A stretch of DNA of 64,000 bases. Source: Zhengitettix transpicula. Lineage: Eukaryota > Arthropoda > Insecta > Orthoptera > Tetrigidae. The position numbers were made by a program, and so were the translations under genes. Below are positions 55,346 through 64,000 of the stretch, one piece after another. Under the pieces are notes generated by a model. The model was not told the origin of the DNA. It did not search any database and saw nothing but the letters and a program-made list of their open reading frames with translations. Position 1 is the first letter of the stretch; the number at the start of each line of letters is the position of its first letter. Location of the stretch: the NCBI GenBank assembly GCA_037074705.1, contig CM073594.1, positions 64,228,509 through 64,292,508 on the forward strand, in the 5' to 3' direction.

Positions 55346-57913
55346 TCTAAGACTAGATTGTAAATATGCAAACATTGAAATAAAAATCAGTGTTTTGTGT
55401 GGCATAAGTTTTGATTATCTGTTAATGACGGTAACCTTTGTAAGTATACGAGATTCACAAGAGTGCTCAAAGAGGCAGACACTACAATCACTGGCTGTTG
55501 ATAATTGGCCCGCTGTACAGTTGTCACTACCCCAAAAGACATTCCTCGTGTCGGATGCTGGCTTAATTTAAAATAAAACAGTTTACAATGTGTTACATTT
55601 CTGCAACATCTTTGACGTTATACTTAAAGACTGTGGTTAATAATGTCAATTGTTTTCTATATCTCTGATTTGCAAATTTGCTTCCGTTTCCAATAGAAAA
55701 TCTGACACCAATAAAATTCACCACACAGAACTCATTGCTCCACTCACTCCAACCCCCCCCCCCCCCACAAATTTATTCTACTTCACATCATTTGTAACGA
55801 TTACTTCGTTGGAGATTGTTAAATTGAGATCTTCCACCACCGTTTATTCCCCGTCTTCCCACCAACCCCACCCGTCCAGACTCCTGTAAAACTCAACCCT
55901 TTTTAAAGTGATTTATTAATTTTCTGCTCTCTGCCTTTCCTGTCCGGAAACTAATTTTACTTAATTGCTTCTGAGAAAGAGAGGAATGAAAGTATTTGTG
56001 AAGAAAAAAGGAGAAGAAATCTACGTATCATGACGGTGGTAAGGAGTCGCAATGGTGAGGATCGTTCTGGGTGTTGAAAATGAAAACTAATAATTTTTAG
56101 ATTCTGGGAGACAACAGAAAAAAAACGGTGGGGTTTGAGGGTGAACTGTAATGATGATTGGACATTATTTTTTTTTCTGAACTACCCCCTCTCACTCCCT
56201 CTGCCTCTCATCCCCCACTCTTTCACTAGGTGCTATATAACCCAATCTGCTGCCGGAAATTGGACACCGAGAAGAAGGCAGTTTTAAATTTCAATTTCTC
56301 CTGATGTATAAGGCGATCTCTAGCGGCATAAAGTCTGAATTACGACAAGACCTAACCCACCCCCTTCTCTCCCTACCACCCCGCTCTCGGTGCCGGAAAA
56401 TTTTTGCTGAGTGGAAGAAGAGAAGGCCTAAGAACCTACCTCGGATTTTTATTAGTAGCAGTATATTCGAGACTTGCTGTAATGTGACGCCATATTCCGC
56501 GCGTACGTCCCAGTTGAAGGGATGAAACAAGTACAAGCTGCAACACTTGTCAACGCAACAGCACATAAAGTAATTTAGGACGAATTATTTTTCTTTATTG
56601 TAAGAAAGTTCATAATAATTCAGTTTAAACGTGCGAATTACTCCTTAGAAATCGAAGACTTTAAACTCCCCGCCTTGCTAATACAGCCACCTTCCATGTG
56701 GCGGCTATAGCACACACTTTCATGCGTGGAGTGAGAAATATGCATGCTCAGTATTCCGTTTCACCCCTCCCTGCACCTCCCGTAAAGCTCAACCAAATGC
56801 CTCTTCTTGGTGTTACGGAAGACACAGCACACACAAAAATGAGGCCGTGCAGTAAAAAGACGCATAGAACGGCTTAAACAACGATATCAAAATAAATTTG
56901 AACCATTCAGTAATTAAATATATTATTTTCTAAGAAAAAATAGTAGTCGTACAATTTTGGTATTATTTTAAAATAAATCAAGGGTTATTTTAAAAACGAA
57001 GAAGTACGAATTGACAATTCCACGGGAGAAGAAATCAATTTTGGGCAAGTTGAAGCATTGTGAATTGATGATTTTGGTGAAAATTAATGGTTTGCTTTTT
57101 AAAAAATATTATTCTTCGTAATAAGAGGATCACCGGACGTGATCCGCGATGACGTAGAGACGACGTCATCGAAGGAATATACAGAACGTCGTTGCCAGAT
57201 CGACTATTTGAGAGACGAAAGAAGAAGAATAGTGTAGTTTAAAAGAGGAAACTGAGTAAGAGATAATACTAGGACCTGTAGAAGGGTCGTCTCTCCTCTC
57301 CACGGAAACTAATACCGGAATAACCGTTGCGGATCGCAGGTGCTGGTCGCGCAGTTGCCAGACCTCTCCTAATCCCAGCTTGAAGGCTGACCGAGCATTT
57401 AAACCCGGTCCCAACCCTCCCCTTATTTCCATCCCCTTCAAATTCTCCTGTCGACCGGCTCGACGAGGGTTGTGCTAAAATCTCGGTTATTCTTCGCCCG
57501 CCATTATTTACGTGCCCTCCTGGGAACAGCCGAGGTTATAATGGTCACATTCAAATGCGGGGGTGATGTGTGTTTAAGTCCGTAGCGGCAGCAGCAACCC
57601 TTACCTCGATCGCTGAGCGAAAATGCGAAAGAGCCTGAGTACTTTTTCTCTCTAATGCATTCTTCCCTTATCCCGGTGTTATTGAACATAAATATGGCCA
57701 CAATTAGTTCTTCCAGCCTGCCTCGGCATGAGTATTAAAAATATAATTAATAGGTACGTCACGATGGCAGTCGAACCACTGTCAAAATTTGTTAAGATGT
57801 CTGGAATTTAATATTTAAACATCTTTGAATCCAAATTTGGCATCAACAAGTTAACAAAAAGTTTTTGTTTTATTCCACCCATTTAATTTCGGTCTCCATT
57901 ATTTTTATTAACT
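55346..57913. other. Unassigned stretch, no gene recognised
   Basis: Poly-C at about 55757-55767. Overlapping frames of 73-91 codons at 56291-56566 and 57166-57441 lack motifs. Short hairpins around 57127-57167 (GATCAC..GTGATC, GATGACGT..ACGTCATC) were noted. Confidence 0.25.
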
Positions 57914-57960
57914 AAGTACCTGGTGAGGTCCCAAAGTTGTGGTTGAGACGTTGTACTCCT
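57914..57960 (+). ncRNA. Hammerhead-like motif (site 12)
   Basis: AGTAC, CTGGTGA (one change from CTGATGA), stem II CCCA / TGGTT-like around AAGTTG, then GAGACGTT and GTACT, which pairs with the opening AGTAC over five bases. GAAAC has become GAGAC. The stem I pairing and overall order match site 2 at 16537. Confidence 0.45.
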
Positions 57961-59224
57961 TGTTATCTAATTTAATTATAATAAATTCGAATTATTTTGA
58001 TTTAATATGTCGATTTATTTAAGCGAGTTAATACGTAATACAGAATCCTACAATATACAGAATAATTTAAACAAAGGCATTTTAGGAAAAATGAGTAATC
58101 AACTGAATCTATTTGTAACTGGTCTAGCTGAATACAATCCAGTTATACGTAGCATTCCTGAACGTTTTGACTGGCCTCTAGCTCACCAAATAGATTATGT
58201 TGCACCTCGAAAAAATCAATGTCGAAATTCAATTAAAGTGGTGTATTTATTTTTTTCTATCCCACTTAAACAGACACTTTAACGTTTAATTTATGTAGAC
58301 AAAAATTATATGTAAAATATATACCAATATAATGTATTCAAAGTTGAATGTTAACGTTTCTGCTCTGAGGGTTGATTTGGTCGCTTGTCGTAGCACTGTA
58401 ATAGACAGCGGAGGTGTTTGATTGGTGCTTTTCTAGGCCAGCTGACGCATATCTGTGTTCTGATTTTGTTTATATTTATTTCAAAAGGATGTTCTCTTAA
58501 AGATAGTTCTTACAAGGAGGGTGGTGGCAGGGTCTCAAGTTGTTAATAATGGTTGTTTCAGTTCCACGAGTAACGTCAGATGGCGATGTTGCAGCGGTCT
58601 GCATCAGCTGCTCTCAGTGGTCGTTCTAATTGATGATGACGTCAGCTACTTTTCTGTTTCGAATCAGCCGGCCAATCAGTAGTCCTGTCGTCCAAACTGA
58701 TTCCATATCCTTCGCTGTTTTTTTCCCTATCCTACTTCCTTTATTTTTTCTCTTTGTCCATCTCTCTCTGATGCTGATCCACACCGTTCGACTTGCCGTG
58801 AAATTTGCCGTAATGGAGTGTGTGTGGTGGGGGCCCCCATTCCATCCCATCCTGAAACCTCCCCCTGTAATGGATTGCAAATTCGTGAAATCCCTTTATC
58901 TGCCGCTGCATTTAAGTCAGCGATATTAAAAATGAAGTCTAATGGCGTGCAAATGGGTGGGTGCCTCTGCCTGCGTCCGTTGCTCATCCACTCACATCGC
59001 TTCTGGTGGCCGGATAAGCCTCCGAAATGGATGCTACAACGCTCCGCTCTGCTCAACAACAACTTTACACGCAGACCTTGTATTTAAAATAAAGCGAGCG
59101 AGCGGGCGAGCCATGACAGCAACTCTGAAAGACGAAGCTTTACGGTAAAACAGTTTAAAAATACATTTCTTTCACGAACACAAAAGTTTAGTCTCACAAA
59201 ACAAACAGCTGTAGAAGCAGAACT
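57961..59224. other. Unassigned stretch, no gene recognised
   Basis: A 91-codon plus frame (58007-58282) has no motif. Frames of 84-111 codons overlap at 58626-59148 on both strands and conflict. Confidence 0.2.
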
Positions 59225-59345
59225 CATTTATTTAATTAGGAAAATCTGTGGGTCTAAGATAGAGCCTTGTGGCACGCCAACCCTTATATGACTCCACGGT
59301 TCCAGATAAATCTTTTCTTCACTATGGCTCTTTTTTTCTTTTCTT
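59225..59345 (-). pseudogene. LINE reverse transcriptase fragment, copy A
   Basis: On the minus strand the frame reads [20 protein letters not shown] then FLIK and a stop. [12 protein letters not shown] is the strongly conserved RT block of non-LTR retrotransposons (CR1/L2/Jockey-like); the G of LGP is D here. The frame ends at TAA soon after, before the YADD/FADD block. The fragment shares its upstream sequence with copy B, about 300 bases away in the same orientation. Confidence 0.75.
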
Positions 59346-59459
59346 TTAAGTAAGATCTAATTCATACATTAGTAATTCCGTCTAATATGAACTACGAGCT
59401 ATGGTTGCGTTAAGAAGTGTAATTATAGCATGTAAATTATTTGAAGATTGCTTTTAATT

Positions 59460-59665
59460 AGTTCCTTGTACCATCTGCAAAAATAGGAGCTTCACAAGTA
59501 GAATTAATTAACCTTGGTAGATGATTTATATAAATTATGAATAGTAGTGGACCTAAGATAGAGCCTTGTGTCACGCCAACTCGTGATGTCTCCCCAGTTT
59601 CTACTAAATGTTTGACCACTTGAATTTTTCACTATGACTCTATGTTTCCTGTCCTCTAAGTAAGA
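59460..59665 (-). pseudogene. LINE reverse transcriptase fragment, copy B
   Basis: On the minus strand: YLEDRKHRVIVKNSSGQTFS in one phase, then after a frameshift [27 protein letters not shown], and APIFADGT. This covers two RT blocks: the [21 protein letters not shown] block (here T for P and H for D) and the active-site FADD block (here FADG, so inactive). A TAG follows shortly after. Together with copy A this is a tandem duplication of one old LINE fragment. Confidence 0.8.
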
Positions 59666-61352
59666 CCATCTAGCATGAACTTTTAGTTATTATTATGTTA
59701 AGAATGACCTAAGCACAAAATTATGCGATTTCGAATTAAAGTGCAATAAAAACAATGAATATGATTAAAATGAGTTACTCATTTAACGTTTTTCATGAGA
59801 AATTAACCATAATTTAAGAGCCTTGTACCACATGAGACTTTCTACACCATTGGGGTCTTACTCCGCCTGATAATCAATGGAGAAAGAGTAACCTAATGTA
59901 ATCGTTTCTGTCCTGGTAACTTTAGTTCTGAAACTTGCAAGAAATTTCGTGTTTTTTTGATAATTTAAGGGTTCCAACCAAAACCGAAAACGTTAGTGAG
60001 TTGCCGGAGGAAATATTCACAAGTTAACGACCCAGCGAGTCTCTCTTCTTTCCTGTGGAGGGAATAGCCAATGAGCTGATGTCCCCCGTCATCTCGCAGA
60101 AGCAGCCTTCGTCGTGGTAGCAAATATTAAACAGCGCCTCCTGGAATCTGAATAATATCATATAAATAATAAAAAAAAGAGAGAAAACTTACACCACTCC
60201 CGCGGAAGGTAAACTTTAACGTAATAATGCCATAAATATGGAGGTAGGAATTTGCAAACTAAACTCGCTTCCACGTCGCTACTTCAAGCCACCCCCGCCC
60301 ACCCGCCCCGCGTGTGTTAAAATGAACGTTACGAATGCAATGAAGTTGTTACAACGGCCTTGCTGCATACCATATGACCCTCATGAATGCCGCCGCATAA
60401 AGTAGGACGACGCCGGCGGTATCAAAGAGGGCGGCGGAAAAGTTACAGCTTTGGCAGCATCGCACAAACTAGTCTACAACGTGGGAAGAATCAGAGATAA
60501 TGCGCATTACGTGTGTTCGCTTGTCTCGTGAAAGGAGAAAAAGAATAAGCTGATGAATCCAGAACGTGTCGGAATCTATGCATTCTTTTCTGTAGTAGAG
60601 AATTTCTCTGAATAACATCATAGTGAGCGCCATATACGATGGCGACCCAGTTTAGTGTTATTCTTCGCAGGAGCCAAACCCTTCCTGGCGAGCAGCTTCA
60701 GTCGACGTCTAGAGCTTGACCACGTCAGGTCGTCGTCGTTCATGTGTCTGTGTGTTTATTCCTCAGCGAACATCGTGGAAACGTCGAACGTGCCTCGACC
60801 CTCCCTTAATCACCGCAACCCGCGCCTCATTCCTATACAGTTTTAACCATGATAATTGTGCCAATGATTTATGTTGTTTTTTTCTCTTTCAAATAAAATT
60901 TAAATATCAAGATGACTCCTCTCAAACCGTGCCTAATAAACCCACAATGTTTTAATTAGTCACCAATTTGAAATTCATTTTCAAGTCCGTTAATTTAGAA
61001 TTTTGAGGAAGTTTCAGTAACTTTTCCATATACATCTCTATAAGGTCATCAGTACAGAAACTTTCAACTTGTCTTAAATTTATTTTTTCCGTCGTTGAAT
61101 TATTAAAAACCTATCATGGTTTCATGAATTATGTTTTATTTTGTAATATAACAATTTATGGCCAATGTAGTCAGAAAATTTTAAGTTAGCCCCTTGAAAT
61201 TATACTGGTTATTTACATTGAAAGTTTTAATGAAGAATGTAGTCTTATAGCGATAGTTCTAGAAGACGATGGCAGTGAACGTCATCAAAACGTAGCGTTT
61301 ACTCAGTCAGATGCCCGAGAAGACTTAATTCATTGAAAGTTTTAAAATAAAT
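59666..61352. other. Unassigned stretch, no gene recognised
   Basis: G+C-richer around 60280-60440. Frames of 63-79 codons at 60655-60955 lack motifs. No RNA gene was recognised. Confidence 0.25.
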
Positions 61353-61400
61353 CAAACATGGTTTTGTCCCGGTATTTGAGCCATCATCAGGTGTAACGTA
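61353..61400 (-). ncRNA. Hammerhead-like motif (site 13)
   Basis: On the minus strand CACCTGATGA (exact CTGANGA box), then TGGCTCAAATACCGGGA, then CAAAAC where CGAAAC is expected. Stem II is worn and the G of GAAA is lost. It lies about 85 bases upstream of the Helitron at 61484. Confidence 0.45.
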
Positions 61401-61483
61401 ACCATTCATAAACAAAAAAAAGGAGAACTGAATATGTAAAAACTGTGGAACAGAATAAAAATTATGTTCAGTATAATTAATAT

Positions 61484-62767
61484 TCTAATAAATAAAGCAG
61501 TGTGTTTCATTGATTATATGTATGTATGTTTGTTTGTATGTTTCTTATACAAATCTGCTCCTAAGAAGCAAATATCACCAAATATCGTACACGTGTTCTT
61601 TGGGGTGAGACGCGTCTACCACCCCAGGAGCGGGGGTGTAAATATTGAAACATGTTAAACCGCCGATTTGTTAGGCGGATAAATATTTTTAATGGTCAAA
61701 GAGATTTTTACTATTTATACCCATGTTATGTGTGTAAAATTTTAACACCTTTCGGCATTAGAGGGGAGGACGCTTAGGACTGTGGATGGGAGTTACAAGA
61801 AAATAACGCGAAAACAACCGAGATTGTAGTCAGATCCTAGGTAATGGATGTCGCTGAGTTTATTTATGACAACCTGAGTAACGCGTGGGGTAGGGAGGTG
61901 GTAGGAAGGGCAGATCAGAAATGGGCGGGGATAGAAATTTTCATACGACTTTTGCGTCGAAAAAATATATATCGGGAACAATAAGATTCATAAAATGTCT
62001 CTACATGTACTCCGTGTATAATTTCATACACTTTCGGGCTTGGGAGGGGAGCATCCTTAAGGGTGGGCGTTGAGTTTCATTACATAAAAATAACGCAAAA
62101 CAATAGATATTGGAGTCATATTAGGATTAGGTATGCTTCTGAGTTTAATTATGACATTCAATCGGCAATTTACCCCAAGGGACGGAGATGGACCATGGTG
62201 GAATTTTTGAAACATGCAATGAAGTTCGATATTTGCTTTTAATAAAAAAATTCTGGGCTAATTATATATTGATATTAATAGTATTTCTACTGACTTTGTA
62301 TGTGTATAATTTCAACCCCTTTCTGTTTGGGAGGGGAGCACGCTTAGGGGTTTGGTAGAGCGTTAATTGAAAATAACGCGAATTTATCCGATATTCGAGT
62401 CAATGCATGTCGCTGAGTTTTATTGTGACAAACTGGGTAACGCGCGGTGGTGGTGGTTGGGGAGTCTGGGTGGGGGTAGAAATTTTCTAACAATATAACC
62501 GAGTAATTTTTGCGTGGAATAATACTTTTTGTTTAATCCACAGTAGCAGGGGTGGAAATTTTCGAACATGTTCAAACGGCGATATATTTGTCGAATGAAA
62601 CTATTTCAGTGTCAATGAGTTCAACCCCCTTCGGAATGGGAGGTGAACACATTTAGGGATAGGGGTCGAGTTACGTTACATAAAAATAACGCAGTGCTAC
62701 CTAAATTCGAGTCAACTCGGGAGTTATGGATAAATGGCGTCTCGGGCAACGACGGGCACCCAGCTAG
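61484..62767 (+). mobile_element. Helitron with internal ~280-bp units, both ends present
   Basis: The 5' end is TCTAATAAATAAAGCAGTGTG followed by TATGTATGTATGTTTGTTTG. The 3' end is CTCGGGCAACGACGGGCACC then CAGCTAGT (CTAG at 62764-62767, T following), a typical Helitron hairpin plus CTAG. Internal units recur every ~280 bases: GGATGTCGCTGAGTTT near 61846, a variant near 62136, GCATGTCGCTGAGTTT near 62405. These are the reverse complement of the array at 3240-5137. No Rep/helicase is encoded, so it is non-autonomous. Confidence 0.85.
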
Positions 62768-64000
62768 TAAGAAATAATTAAGAAACTTAATTACAAAAGT
62801 ACCACAATACTGTTTAATATAGTGTAAGCCTCGATTGACTGTTATAAAAGAAACTTCAGACTGGTGGAGTGAGGTTGGGGGTTAATATAAGTATATATTG
62901 CTAGGAACAGGACGTATTTGGAGAGAGCTCAGCTGGTGCTTTCACATCGTCGTGACTCCAACTTTTGTATTGCGTCATCCGATGACGTCGTCATATACGT
63001 TTTTGCTGCTGTTACATGAACGGAATTCAAGCTGTTAGATTGCTTCATTACGTACAGAACTTTTTTTTTCGAACAGCGATCCTCCAGACGTGTGATGGCG
63101 TTACGTTTGAAAATTCTGAGATTGTGTTGTTGGAGGGTGCAACCCCCATTGCAAAGTGTTTGAGGAGGCGCCAACGCGAAATCCTATCGGGTAATGTAGT
63201 TAAGAGTGCAGCAAGCAGAACGCAGAAGCTGTGCTACTTATCAATTCATACGGCAGTATCGGAGTTACTATTTAACGAGGGCAGTTTTGGCCGCGGGCCA
63301 AGCACGGGACTGCTACAATATGGCACCAGCTCTCTTCGCCTCGTGTCTCAATTATTAACGGCAGCAGACAGACTCACACACGGAGGCTCCTACCTAGAGG
63401 ATTCTCCTCCTCAACAAGATTAAATCCATACTGTAAGGGGACAAAATTCAGTCAGTCAAAATGTATTTTCTAGGGACAGACGAAAATAGCAGATCCCAAA
63501 CCCTTGCAACGGTAAAAACAAATGTTTTCTAGGTCTGGATCATTTTTCTGTAAAGGAATTGTGAGGTGAAATTATCACCAGAAACCTAGAGAGAGTAGAT
63601 ATGACGAAATATTTACATTTATTTTACGTATTTTCATAATTATATATAGTTGTTATACTAATTAGAGGCCATTAATGATTTGATAATTGGATAGTTATGG
63701 TGGATTGTTAGCGGAAGCTATTTCAAAGGCAACAATGGACAGGCGGGCTTTTGTTGTGTTGAACCGTGAGGTTTTGGACAGTCGGGTGTTGGAAGTCGAA
63801 CAATGAACTGCGTGGCAGACAGATAGGTCTAGCAGGAAAGGTTACAAGTTTTGAAATTGAGTATAAAAGGTTTTGGACAGTCAAATTCATCGAATGCTAT
63901 TACAAGGAGGAACCTAATCCATCAAGCCATAATAAACATTTGTTATTATGTACTTATTACATATTGTTATTATTGTACTTATAGTACCGTGACCGTCATC
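62768..64000. other. Unassigned stretch, one 135-codon frame, no gene recognised
   Basis: A plus-strand frame at 63016-63423 (135 codons) is the longest outside transposons. It has no recognisable motif, starts in a T-run context and is overlapped by an 81-codon minus frame. The phrase GGTTTTGGACAGTC occurs twice (63771-63784, 63869-63882). Confidence 0.25.

Noticed and set aside
61262..61310. CATCAAAACGTAGCG as another hammerhead core
   Set aside because: No CTGANGA box at the right distance and no stem II.
63016..63423. 135-codon plus-strand frame, the longest outside transposons
   Set aside because: No recognisable motif, overlapped by an opposite-strand frame, no upstream or downstream gene signals.

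Overview
This window looks like transposon-rich, non-coding DNA from an animal nuclear genome, most likely an insect or other arthropod. The sequence is AT-rich and full of simple repeats. No open reading frame outside transposons resembles a known host gene, and there are no operon-like gene blocks. The recognisable elements are mariner, Penelope-like elements (PLEs) with hammerhead-ribozyme-like termini, Helitrons, non-LTR retrotransposon pieces, Ty3/Gypsy-style LTRs and one tRNA-derived SINE. The mix is typical of arthropods; I cannot name the species.

Layout. 1-6 kb: a dispersed retroelement tail, a mariner 3' stub, then Helitron material carrying a ~280-bp internal tandem array (1.96-5.9 kb). 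7.3-8.5 kb: a hAT-like non-autonomous DNA transposon between two direct repeats. 9.2-10.15 kb: a PLE remnant with a decayed GIY-YIG endonuclease and a hammerhead-like motif. 16.5-19.2 kb: two hammerhead-like motifs in opposite orientation, a second retroelement tail and an LTR with a primer-binding-site-like sequence. 21-23.3 kb: a family of ~130-bp units ending in a GACTGAGGGAGTCGT-type motif. 24.2-27.3 kb: PLE and Helitron remnants and mariner copy 1. 28.2-29.4 kb: a long foldback (palindromic) element. 31.1-32.35 kb: a 5'-truncated LINE reverse-transcriptase fragment flanked by a 53-bp target-site duplication. 34.5-35.5 kb: a ~140-bp satellite. 35.6-36.55 kb: a second LTR of the same family. 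38.3-39.8 kb: mariner copy 2 directly downstream of a PLE endonuclease relic. 40.8-41.6 kb: a 30-bp minisatellite. 42.4-49.4 kb: inverted pairs of PLE termini, hammerhead-like motifs and a 28-bp GC-rich hairpin. 50.5-52.1 kb: a SINE and a complete small Helitron. 53.3-54.2 kb: another inverted repeat. 59.2-59.7 kb: two RT fragments in tandem. 61.5-62.8 kb: a second Helitron with both ends.

Every protein-coding relic seen (mariner transposase, PLE endonuclease, LINE RT) is broken by stops, frameshifts or lost catalytic residues. The most interesting signal is the recurrence of more than a dozen CTGANGA...GAAAC motifs on both strands. They sit next to GIY-YIG relics or at the ends of inverted repeats, and fit the hammerhead ribozymes known from Penelope-like retroelements. 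All calls are by eye; no alignment or folding program was run.
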